Positions 1 to 10,107 of a stretch of DNA of 64,000 nt are shown in pieces. The position numbers and the translations under genes are program-made. The notes below the pieces were generated by a model. The model was not told the DNA's origin, ran no database searches, and worked only from the letters and a program-made list of their open reading frames with translations. Source of the DNA: Panagrolaimus kolymaensis (taxonomy: Eukaryota > Nematoda > Chromadorea > Rhabditida > Panagrolaimidae); assembly GCA_028622995.1 (NCBI GenBank), contig JAJQJQ010000018.1, positions 868,001 to 932,000 of the forward strand. Direction: 5' to 3'. Numbering within the stretch: the stretch's first letter is position 1; every line of letters begins with the position of its first letter.

Positions 1-389
1 AATACGAATAACAATTTCAGTAACAGAACGTTCAACAAGTTCTGAATCAAATTCATCCACAGCTAAAGTTGTTGTCGTTCCAGCAGCGATTTTAACAGTA
101 TTACCCATACATTGATTAACATTATCGGCAATAGCGACAGCACGAGAAATTGAAACACCAGTAGCACGTAAACGAACACAATCAGTTTTTGTTTCTAATA
201 ATTTCTTAATCTTGTTAAGTTGTACAGCGAAATTAGTTTTTCTGAAAACAAAATGGTTGATAGCAGAACATATGTGAAAGATAATGATGAAACTTACGTA
301 GAAATAAAGACATCATTATTACCACCTTCTTTAGCCAATGGATAAGAAACCCGCGATGGTTTATTATCTTCAAGAATATCCGACATCAT
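1..389 (-). CDS. POP7: RNase P/MRP subunit POP7 (Rpp20), 3' end outside the window
   Basis: Small Alba-fold subunit of nuclear RNase P and RNase MRP, which process tRNA and rRNA precursors. Two exons are visible on the minus strand, 389-298 and 241-1, joined by a 56-base intron; the protein is cut by the window edge. The spliced product starts MMSDILEDNKPSRVSYPL and contains NDVFISTKTNFAVQLNKIKK, which matches the family pattern NDIYV..KTNF..QL..C.KLL. The Alba core follows (RLRATGVSISRAVAIADNV), then a beta-hairpin with a T-rich stretch and DEFDSE, like the usual NTSTVELVDELE. The region before the Alba core is about as short as in other animals, so the start at 389 is reasonable. The start codon lies 7 bases after the stop of the upstream gene, so both may share one transcript. 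A generic Alba protein is the alternative. Confidence 0.72.
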
Positions 390-396
390 TGCAAAA

Positions 397-721
397 TTAG
401 AACAAGATTAAAACACCAGCCATAAAAAAGCACCCAAGAGCTACCCAAACACTTAGTCTTTCACCAATTCTTGCACACTTCCAGAAGATACCACCGATGC
501 TAAATAAAGAGTATATAGTCATATATCAAGACAATAAACAAGAATAACATACCCAATTTTCTGACGATCCACAATTTTAGGGAAGATTGCTCGAAGATAT
601 GTGCAAGTACAAATGAATAATAAGATAACGATAAATAAACTCTGGAGATTGAATATGGCCGACTGAAAAAAGAAAGTTTAATGATTAATAATTTGAACTT
701 GAACAATAATTTACTTACCAG
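397..721 (-). CDS. kish: Kish / TMEM167 family membrane protein
   Basis: Small two-pass membrane protein of the Golgi/secretory route, highly conserved in animals. Coding exons are 662-553 and 499-397; the intron between them is 53 bases. The product contains SAIFNLQSLFIVILLFICT and DRQKIGIGGIFWKCARIGE, near-identical to the family, and ends after ...FMAGVLILF, giving about 72 residues, the family length. The conserved N-terminal Met should be the last codon of the preceding exon, joined through an intron at 718-663. That codon (719-721, minus strand) reads CTG, with A at -3 and a clean GTAAGT donor after it. No in-frame ATG lies between it and an upstream in-frame stop. Either a CUG start is used or the true first exon lies elsewhere. 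POP7 follows after 7 bases. Confidence 0.88.
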
Positions 722-1031
722 TTTGACGGATTTAGCTCTTCAAAAAATGAAGAGAAACGTTTCTAAAAAAAGATGAAATAAAATTTCGTTGAAAATGACC
801 AAGAGAAACAAAAGAAAATGGACGAAACATGGAAAAACACGTCGCAGTCGCTAAAAAAGTTCTCAACGCGAAAATTTATTTACATTACGGGGATTGAATA
901 AATAAAGTTAAAGTAGTAGTCGATAAGTTTTTTAGAAGCAAAGCAACTAAAGCCAGCTGACATTTTTTTTGTTGCAACTTTTTTATGTACGTGCCTTTGT
1001 TATTCAAATTGCATATGTTTGTAGTTTTATA

Positions 1032-1707
1032 ATGGATGAATCATTTGATTATCTATTTAAAATTGTATTTGTTGGTGATATGGGCATTGGTAAAACATGC
1101 GTTGTTCAGCGATTTAAAAATGGTACATACATTGAAAAGCAAGGAACAACTATTGGTGTTGATTTTACCATGAAAACCCTTATTATTGATGGAAAGCGTG
1201 TAAAATTACAAATTTGGGATACTGGCGGGCAAGAACGATTTCGAACCATTACCCAAAGTTATTATCGCTCAGCAAATGGTATTATTTTATGTTATGATAT
1301 CACCTGTAGACAGTCATTTGAGTCACTAATTAGATGGATGGATGATGTGTCCAAGTTTGCCGTACCAAATGTTTCTAAAGTTTTGATTGGTTAGTTTATT
1401 TTAAAAAATGAGCTTTGTTGAAAAATATATTTATTCTTTAGCAACAAAAGCTGATTTAGCAGATTCTCGCGCAGTTGATCAAGAAGAAGGTGAACAGCTT
1501 GCTCGAGCTCATAATATGGCTTTCATGGAAGTTTCATCCAAAAATAATTTCAACATAGACAATGTATTTTTGGAATTAGCTTCTCAATTAAAGTCTCAAT
1601 ATGATAGCGGAAGCCTCTCAGATGGTCAATTTGATTCCTTCCGCTTAAAATATCCTGATACAACAGCCATTTCATCAAATTGGTTTCGTTGTTGCAATAC
1701 TAACTAA
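1032..1707 (+). CDS. Rab GTPase, Rab19/Rab43-like
   Basis: Small GTPase of vesicle traffic, 207 residues from two exons (1032-1389 and 1442-1707; 52-base intron). The P-loop is GDMGIGKT, the effector region has [13 protein letters not shown], and switch II is followed by [16 protein letters not shown], which is typical of Rab19/43/30. The C-terminus WFRCCNTN provides a double-cysteine prenylation site. Two signatures depart from the family: WDTAGQ is WDTGGQ, and the guanine-specificity motif, formed across the splice, reads TKAD instead of NKxD. TKxD is normal in Rho GTPases, so nucleotide binding is probably kept. An ATG at 969 would add 21 hydrophobic residues; the start at 1032 gives the usual Rab N-terminus and is preferred. 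Confidence 0.9.
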
Positions 1708-2097
1708 AACTACCAATACCAAAGATTATTGAACAACATGCTTTAGTCATTAAATTACTTTACAGGGCTTATGTATTTTATTTTTGTAGCATTTTTAAAC
1801 TCACTTTTACGCAATGTAAATGAAACTCCCAAAGAAGAATAAAGATTCTCATGAATAAAAAAATTTTATAGCTACATACATAACAGTAAAACAATTATGA
1901 ATAAACGTATGTATTTTAAATTCGACTTATTTTCACATATCGTTTACCAATTTTTTTCCTATGTGGTTTGGATTTCTTTTTGTCGTTTGTTTTTCGTGAA
2001 ACAATTTTAGGGCTTTTCAAAGCTTTTCAAACGGCTTTATGTTTTTCATCATATTTTTTTTGATGACTTCTCCTTCTGTTTCTTGTTGATTTACATC
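1708..2097. other. 3' regions of two convergent genes
   Basis: AT-rich spacer between the Rab gene (plus) and the Lys-rich gene (minus). It contains AATAAA-like signals near 1855 and 1900. No reading frame with coding character was seen. Confidence 0.5.
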
Positions 2098-2535
2098 TTA
2101 CTTGGATCTTTTCTTCGTTGGAGCAGCAGAACCAGCTACTTTTTTGGAAGTGGTAGTCTTCCCCTTTCTGTTTCTCTTCTTATTTTCTTTCTTTATTGGG
2201 TTCTTTCCAATGGGAAGGGGAATAGGTTCTTCTTTTGAGAATGTAATTGCAGAATGGATTGGTCTATCACTTACATATGTAACAGCTAGAGGGGTTGATT
2301 GTCTAATATGTTCAACAGAAATTTTAGTCTTTCCCTCTTCAGCTGCTTTCAAAACAGCACCTTTCAGAATTTTACGATAAAGTAATTCCATTATTGCCAC
2401 ATAATAATTACTCCCATAATTACGAAATTTCTTTAGCGGTGTTCTTTTTTTCCATTCATCCTTCATCCATTCAGGTTGAATCATACCATCCCATTCATCT
2501 TTTTTCTTTTTAATCGCTGCTTTATCTTTGGTCAT
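2098..2535 (-). CDS. Small lysine-rich protein of unknown function
   Basis: Single-exon frame of about 145 residues, starting MTKDKAAIKKKKDEWDGM; an ATG 15 bases further upstream is also possible. The N-terminal third is rich in Trp, Lys and Glu. A helical middle part (ELLYRKILKGAVLKAAEEG, then KTKISVEHI) looks vaguely like the long helix and following strand of a histone fold. The tail is a Lys/Arg/Ser/Thr-rich segment suited to nuclear or nucleolar localisation. No family was recognised. It lies about 340 bases downstream of NPRL3 on the same strand, so co-transcription is possible. The overlapping plus-strand frame (2102-2380) is hydrophobic antisense and was not kept. Confidence 0.6.
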   Translation of the reverse strand: MTKDKAAIKKKKDEWDGMIQPEWMKDEWKKRTPLKKFRNYGSNYYVAIMELLYRKILKGAVLKAAEEGKTKISVEHIRQSTPLAVTYVSDRPIHSAITFSKEEPIPLPIGKNPIKKENKKRNRKGKTTTSKKVAGSAAPTKKRSK

Positions 2536-2550
2536 TTCTATGAAATGCAA

Positions 2551-2874
2551 TAATCACAATTAGAATATATTATTAAATAAAAAGTAAGCCACAATAAAAT
2601 GAACTAAAGGTTTGAAAAATATTGATAAAAATAATTTCAAATAACCAAATTCGCGGACGACGACTATGCAAAAGAAACGCTATGCCAGCTTCACCAAATA
2701 TAAAGAAAGTCCATAAACTAACTAAAGCTTTCTTAGATATTGTACATATTTTTCATTTTTTCGTTTGATACCGTTTGTTTACGATGATGCTATTGCTCAC
2801 AATCAATATCTAGCTTCCAAAAATAATTTTTTCTTTTATAATCGTCAAACAAGTTTTAAATTTTTTATTATTAA
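2551..2874. other. Spacer between NPRL3 and the Lys-rich gene
   Basis: About 320 bases. The minus strand holds an open frame of about 55 residues (2573-2740) that is hydrophobic and has no start codon. Nothing else was seen. Confidence 0.4.
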
Positions 2875-4710
2875 TTACAATTTTGCTGGAACTTCATAAA
2901 CAAATAACATTGGACTAAACAAATCTACTATACGGTTTATATTTGCGCGAGTGATTCTTGTTTCATAGACTATTTTTTCCATATATTCACATTGAAGAAA
3001 ATGAGGGATCAATCTAAAAAAATCATAATCACAGTTAGGAAAGATTCAAATGAAATTCTGATTACCGTATAAAAATTCCCAAAGCTTCAAATAAGTCTGG
3101 TTCCGAAAGAGGGAGAGTTAAAATATGAGAGCAAGCATACAATAAATATTCTTTAAATTCTTCGTTTAAATAATTGCAATGATTTATGATAGTTTTTATT
3201 CGAGGTGATAAATCTTTTGAAATTGATTTTGTTTGAAGCCATGAATGTGTGGGTTCAATAAGTTGAACATGAACATGTAATTGAATTATCAAACCCGTTT
3301 TAAGTAAAAATACTACTGTTTCCATATTTGCCGCACGAGGGAGAAAACGAGAAGCATTCATAAAAAATTCTTCAAGAGTTACAACCGGTGAGAAAAATTC
3401 TAATATCTCTGCTAAAGCTGAAGTCAGCGGTGGTTTGCTATCGGTTTCAGTGTGCTTGGTTACCCTTGATGGCTCGGGAAACATTTGATTATAAAATACA
3501 GCTAATTCCTCTAAATCCACATTCGTTGGAGCTCCAATGGTGTATGAATTTTGCAAACATATTGGATATGCAATTACTGCGCGACCCCATTGAACAACAT
3601 TTCGAACAAATAACATCAGTTGTTCCATGGTGCATCGCATATCCAATCTTATCTCCTCAAAACTAAAAGATAACGATAAATTTTATCGAAATGTAAAAAA
3701 TATGTCAACCTTCTTTCTGGTGAATAATGTTCTAAAAAGCTTAACAATAAAGGATGTTTATCAGGAGAAGGTCGCTCATCATCAATAAAAATTAAGGTGT
3801 GATATGATTTAATATTATTTAACATTCTTCGAAGGCCAGAGCTAAATAAAATTGTAATTTTTAATTACATATATCTTTGTAATGTAGGACTAACTTTGTC
3901 CGTGGAAGCAATGTACAATAAAGCAAAGATTTGGATCGAATGCAAACATTTAATTGGACGTGTTCATCAAGAAACATAACATTATTGCCATAACGAAAAA
4001 CATCTTCATAAATATTTTGTAGGGTTCGAAGCATTGATGATTCTCCTATTAAAAAAATGGATAAACATGGATTTTATTCCCTCAAAAACCTTACTCAAGC
4101 ATGTTTCAAATGGAGTTACATTACCACTAATAGCTCCTTCACCTTGATCAATATCAATTGATTCATGAATCCGTTGAATAATGCTCAATTGTTCTCGTAA
4201 AAATCCAGATGAATTTTCCAATGATAAAATTGCGCCACATACTTGTCGAGTAACAAGTATATATGAATCTACCGCATCTTTGGAACAATGACCAGATAAT
4301 ACAAAAGCAATGCTTACATATTCTTCAGATTCTTTGCTAATTTTAAACCATGAACCAATAAATCGAAGTGCATCAACTTTAATTGTTATATTTAAAACTG
4401 ATTCATCTTTCGGTGATAAAACAGCACCCAAAGATTGCAATGAAATTCTGGAAAATGATAATGGATTTATTTTATAAAAACTAAAAATATTTACAAACCC
4501 AAATCTTATGCCTTCTTTCCATGATTTAAATATGGGAGTTTTACGGGTTATTTGCATCGATTCAATTACATCTTCAATGGATGACATTTTTTCTATTTTT
4601 TGTTCCTTGGTTGGATATACAAATAAAACTTTTTCTTCATTTCTATCTTTAAATGATACAACCAATCCCCATGGTTGATCAGGACTTCTGCCAGTGTCCA
4701 CCAAAGCCAT
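2875..4710 (-). CDS. nprl-3: GATOR1 subunit NPRL3
   Basis: NPRL3 is part of GATOR1, the RagA/B GTPase-activating complex that turns TORC1 off when amino acids are low, acting at lysosomes. The predicted N-terminus, MALVDTGRSPDQPWGLVVSF then EEKVLFVYP, fits the longin-type opening of the family (..LVTSGSRGNKLLFRYP). Next come ALRFIGSW, IAFVLSG and REQLSIIQRI, then SSMLRTLQNIYEDVFRYG and LNNIKSYHTLIFIDDERPS. The C-terminal half has QWGRAVIAYPICLQNSYTI and, near the end, LQCEYMEKIVYETRITR, as in human NPRL3. At least six exons are separated by introns of about 50 bases; the last exon ends at 2875. The first intron is bounded by GTTTGT near 4501 and an acceptor near 4450. Open frame continues upstream of 4710 without an ATG, so a further upstream exon cannot be excluded. 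Confidence 0.82.
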
Positions 4711-5032
4711 ATTTAATTTATCAAAATAATTTAAAGTTGTCAAAAGAGGAAGACTTTCAAAGAAGTTAGCAGCTGATATTAAATAATTTGACAAAAAAAG
4801 CTAACAAGAATTATGAAAAATTAATTAACTTTTCAATATTTTCAGAAACTTTGAAGTATTATGGCAATAAAAAATTGAATGGCTCCTTGCGGCATATAAA
4901 TCTTTATCTATCATTTTGGTTACACAACGCCCATAAATTGTTTTTGTAATACTTGAATTAGTTGCATAGCTTGCTTATTAAAATATTGTTTGCCATTCAT
5001 TTTCTTTCATTTACTTTGCTTTAATTCTAAAA
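4711..5032. promoter_or_regulatory. Divergent promoter region of NPRL3 and LEM-2
   Basis: About 320 bases between oppositely oriented genes, so it must hold both 5' ends. T-rich acceptor-like strings occur (near 4840-4847 on the plus strand). No specific site was recognised. Confidence 0.4.
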
Positions 5033-6121
5033 ATGAATGACGATCAATTGCGTCAAGCAATAAAGGAACAGCTTGGAAAAGTTCCTGGCCCAATTAATGA
5101 TTTAACTCGTGATGTTTATCTTCGAATGTTAAAGAAAAAACCTTCTCCTCGTAAACCTCAAATTAATCAACCTTATCGAAAGCCACAAGTTGATCGACCT
5201 CCTCGGAAAATCCAAGTTGAACAAACATATCCATCTGACGATGAAAGCATCAGCCCATCATTATCAAGAAGATCTTCAATCTCACGTTACTTTGATGAAT
5301 CTTCTGACGAGTTTGCTTTGCCAAAAGATAGACTTACAATAGCTTCATCACCTTCATCTGGAAATAGTAAATTGCTTAAATGTAAAAAGATATTATTAAT
5401 TTATTTGTTGTTTTAGTTAGCTTTGAAAATGGTAATTATGCATCTGATTCGGAATATTCTAACATTTCACGTTATATTCCAAGAAAGTATATTGCTTATC
5501 GAAGAAAGTCTTGTGGTGGTGGTCAACGACAAATAGAACCAATTAAACCTGGTCCACTTATCATAGATCCAACAGTTCTTGCATTCATAGGAAGTGGAAT
5601 TATTGCGGCAGTTCTTTATGCCCTCTACCTTCATAACTTTGAAAACATTCGTTATATTCTGGGTGAAACTCTCGGAATATTTGATAATGCATTAACTAAA
5701 TTTTTGGAACGTGGACTCACTCCACTTTTATTATTTGCTACCTTGGGATCTTTCTTTTATGCATCTTTTCGAATTTATCAAATTCGACAAACTAACAAAG
5801 CTAATTATGCGGCTAAGCGGAAAATGCTGGTAAATAAAATTCTCAAAATTGTTTATGATTCGGGTAAAAATGGTATTAGAGTTTCTCATATTCGTGATAG
5901 CCTCATGCCTCCTTATCGGTATGTTCCATATTTTATTTGTTTTTAATTTTTATAAAAAGCTTTTTAGGAGAACTAGTGACGATATGATTTTATGGGAAGA
6001 TTGTAAAGATTGTGTTAAAAACAATGACAGTCGCATTCGAGCAGAAGAGCGAGCTTATGATGATGGAGAAGCGCTTGAATTCTTCGTTTGGATTTCAAAC
6101 TTCCAATACTCTGAAAAATAG
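5033..6121 (+). CDS. lem-2: LEM-domain inner nuclear membrane protein (LEM-2/LEMD2 type)
   Basis: Inner nuclear membrane protein that binds BAF/chromatin and helps nuclear envelope sealing. Three exons (5033-5366, 5417-5918, 5968-6121) give 329 residues. Residues 1-40 form the LEM domain (QLRQAIKEQLGKVPGPIND, then TRDVYLRML). A Pro/Arg/Ser-rich linker follows, with RRSSISRY, likely phosphorylated. Two transmembrane segments (LAFIGSGIIAAVLYALYL and TPLLLFATLGSFFYASF) flank a luminal loop. The end carries the winged-helix MSC domain, with LWEDCKDCVKNNDSRIRAE and FVWIS. The protein is shorter than vertebrate LEMD2 because the linker is short. The start is the first ATG and gives the LEM domain directly. 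Confidence 0.9.
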
Positions 6122-9100
6122 AATTTTTGATATCATTTTAAAGGGTTTTTTATTGAGATTTTGCAATACCTGATTAAGTTTTATGTATACTTTTTGTTTA
6201 AAAATAAATATTCTTGAGATCCAAAAAGCCGTTTATTAAAATTTTAAATTCTTCTAAATGCAATTAATTGCATTTATTAAAGACATATTTACTGAAAATA
6301 TATGAGTATTTTGTTGAAGTTTGTATGGTAAAAAATGTAGCGAGTTAAAGCATGTTTTTTGTGGGAAAAACTCATTTCGGTTTTAAAAGCATCATAGTAT
6401 GTTTTTTGTCGTTGAAAAAAGTTTAATTTTTTATAAACACTTTTTCTGAAGTTGAAACAATTTTCAATAAAACCATGATCAATAAGAAAAAAAGTAAATA
6501 GGGAAAGTTAATATGTAAATTTGCTCTAAAAATAAGCTTCATTCATTCTTTTTTTTGTGACAGTTGATCTTTAAAGAAAGAAAAGATTTGTGCAAACAGT
6601 TTCATCTATCTTAAACTTGTATGCATTTTAAGTATGACTTTTGCAATGTTAATCTCATGCGCAAATTTATGGTTTTCATGCTTATTGAAGCATCACGGAA
6701 CGGAAGTCAGTCCGCACCCATTTGCCGCTCCTTTTTTCGGTTACTAATCATCAGTTAACTTTTTTATGAACTACAGTAACAAAATTTTTTTTGCAGATGG
6801 AAAAATTCAATTTGTTTCAATTTTTTTTCTTTATTTGCAAGCCATCAAAAAAAGAAACCATATTTTTATTTTGATATAATCGGCAAAAGGCTTTTGTAAT
6901 CGATCTTTTCCGATCACTTAAGTTTTTTAAGGAGTCTATTTAGAATAAAATCTAATGAAGTCGCATTTTTTTAGTCTTGTGCCTCCCCTATTGATCATGA
7001 TGTCGTCTCTTAAGATACTTCACCTTTGAGCCGACAAAAGCTTAATGTGCAATGGCATTGTTTTTTTCCTTTCTCTGTGTATAGGTATTGTTTACTTTCA
7101 TGATGGATGAATAGGTTAATTCATATTCCAAGTGCCGAAAATAAATAAATGCGGAATAAAGTTGAGTCTTGATTAAACAAAAGATTGAAGACGGCAAAAA
7201 GTAAAAGACGACTAAATAAAAAAAAACAAAACCGGAAGTAACATGATTAAACAACGGATATTTTTTTTTGACTTGGTTTCTTTAACATTTCCCCGATCTA
7301 TTTTTTTGCATCTCGCTAGCTACTTTTACCTTTCTTTTTTTTCATTGCTTGACTTGAGTTGTTATCGAATTTTAGTCATACGTCGAGGGGTCAGTTTTTA
7401 AGCATCTATTTTTAAGTAGCAAAAATCTGATTTGCTTGCTGCTGTCCGTAAAAATAAAAAAAGAGCAAGGAGATGTAGGTAAGAAACGCGATGGTGGTGG
7501 TTGCTTATGCAGCACACAATAAGTCTACGACGATCGAGCGTGCGTGTTTGCACCGGTATTTGTTTATTGGTAAACAAAAAGAAGAAATTTCTTTTTTTTT
7601 ATTAAAAGGAAAGTCCACTACAAACTCTTGACTTACTGTTTGACTGTGTTTGATTGCAATTCGCTCAATCCCCTTCCTTTTTTTCTTTCTCTAATTTTCT
7701 TATAAATCGCAGCAGCGTTTTCTCACGCGTGTGTCATCTCACTTTAAATCTTTTCTTGCTTCTTGACAGGCACGCTAATATTATTTCCTTTTTTGATGAG
7801 AAATTATCCTTACAGTAACTATATATATATATAATAAAAAATGTAAACAATCATGAAAAAAAACTGAAATGACAAAATTGGCTATTGGTTTGCAAATCAA
7901 AAAGCTCATAAAAAAGTCATTATTTTCCGTGCAATTTTTTTTATTATTCTTCTTGATTCCGACAACAAACTTTTTTTTGTGGCGGTGCGCAAAGGGATGC
8001 AAACAATCATCCAGCTATCATGTTACACTTCTTTTATTTTTTTTATTTTAAAGTTTGAAATGTCATTTTCTCAAAGACAAGAGGAATAGTAAAAAAAGAG
8101 GAAGAAAATGAAGAAAAGAAGATGAATATGTAAAAAGTGCTTGAACTTTACCGTCGTTGGGCCAATGGCAGCGGAGCTGTTGTTGTAGCAGCTGACTCGT
8201 ATTGCTTCTTCTTTCATTCCGTGTGACGAGACAAAGTGCCATTGCGCGGCATAATACAAAAGACTTGAATAAAGAAAATAAAATTTTCGGCATGTACCTT
8301 ATAAAAAAAAATAATGGTGGTGAAAGCGGATACGATAAATCAATCTTTTACTTTCCTTTCATTCTTTTGCGATCCAACTTTTTTTTCTTTCTTTGTTGTT
8401 AAAAGTTTAAATCTTTAGTTAATTTATTTTATTTTATTTTTCAACAATCGGCAATATAAATTAATTAATTAAAAATTAAAGGAGGAGGTTATGAAATTTT
8501 ATGCTTAAATAAAACATTTTTACTTTTTTCAATTTTCTCAAAAGTTTACAAACAAATAAAATATTATAATATCAAAAAAGAGGCAATCTCAAAAAAATAA
8601 TAATATCATTGAAATTTAACCAAATAAAATCAAAACATAACAAACAAATAAGAACTGTGCCAAAATTAATTAAGACACAAATACCAGACAGATACAATAA
8701 ATTTATAGAAAAAAACTTGACCAGAGATCGGCAGAGAAAATTTGCCGATAATACTCGACATTCAGCGAGGAAGAAATAAAAAAATAATATATTATTTAAA
8801 TATGTGTGGTAAAATTATTATTATTACTTATTATTACTTAATTCAAAATATGTTAACAAAAAAAGTGACTACTGGAATGAAAAATAATTAAATTATTATT
8901 ATAAAAAATATTAAAGGAAAATTAATAATTAAATGATGGCCTTTAGAAAGGCTTTAAAAATATATAAAGCTGTAATCATGAGTGGATGAGCAAGATAAAT
9001 CAGATCTAAGAAGATAAACAAAAAAATTACAATATCAAAAATAAATTTAAAAGATAAAAATCAAAAGATATGGACAGCTAAAGGCACTTATGGTTGGTTA

Positions 9101-10107
9101 TAAAAAAAATATCAATTTGATATATATATTTTTCATGATAAAACTTAATTAAAGAATGCTTAAATAAATATATTTAAAAAAGGTATTAGCACCAAAATAT
9201 AATATTAATTATTAGATAAAGCTGCTCTTCCTTGTTTTTTCTCCCTCATTTTTTTATTTTTGAATGTACTCGCTTGACCCTCGCTTTTCATGCTGTTATT
9301 TTTCGATAACAAGTTTCTGTAAAAATCAACAATGACAGTAGCAACAAGCAAGGAAGTAGATAGATACCCTGCTGTGAAAAAAAGGTGACAATAACAACAA
9401 CACTAACTTTTGTTTAAACAACAATCATGCCATTATAATAATAAAAAATATATGCATATTGTTTGATTTACAATTTTTGCGTGACTTGCGTCCTTAATTG
9501 AAATCGACACCTGTTAGATTGTTAAAAATATGGTGTACATATGTGTTTGAATAAATAATACAGTGTTTTAGGTTTGGTAAACAAAAGTTTTTGTATGACC
9601 TTTTTGAGTTTTTGTTGTTTCATTTTTTGCGCATGTATGAGATTAGGACGCTGCTATTCAGATACGTGAAATCTTGTCATATTTTTTTTGACTAATCGTG
9701 AAAGCAGCAAGCAAGTACTGGTCACTCACTCACTCAAACTAAATTCTTGCGCTGAAAAATAAGAAAAATTGACAGAAGTAAAGTCAAAAAAGAAGCGATC
9801 TTCTTTTCTTTCTTTTTTTGGTATGTGCAAATAAAAAGCGCGAAACTACCGTTTCCTTGTGTGGCAGCAGTAGCCAGCCATCATCACGAGCGAGCGAATT
9901 CGCATTAAAAAAATAAAAGGAGAAGGAACAAGGAGGTAGCGCCCGTAAAAGGGCCTTAAAAAATTTTGAAAAGAAAAGAAAAAACGTGAGACGCTATATA
10001 AAAAATACATAAAAAACACACACGTAAAAAGATGGGAGAGAAAAAAGATTTTGATTCACTGACATCAAGAATCAGTTTACCATATTTAAAAAGTTAAAAC
10101 AAAAAAC
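6122..10107. other. 4-kb non-coding stretch downstream of the zinc-finger gene
   Basis: Very AT-rich, with many runs of five to nine A or T; 8400-9250 is the most extreme part. All open frames are short and low-complexity. It probably contains the 3' ends of lem-2 and of the zinc-finger gene, and possibly distal regulatory DNA. No RNA gene or transposon was recognised. Confidence 0.5.

Noticed and set aside
969..1031. Upstream ATG extending the Rab protein by 21 hydrophobic residues
   Set aside because: Rab proteins do not carry signal sequences, and the ATG at 1032 gives the normal N-terminus.
2102..2380. Plus-strand 92-codon frame over the Lys-rich gene
   Set aside because: Phe/Leu-rich antisense of a Lys-rich coding region; a shadow frame.
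2573..2740. Minus-strand open frame of about 55 hydrophobic residues between NPRL3 and the Lys-rich gene
   Set aside because: No in-frame start codon and no clear acceptor/donor pair giving one; no family recognised.
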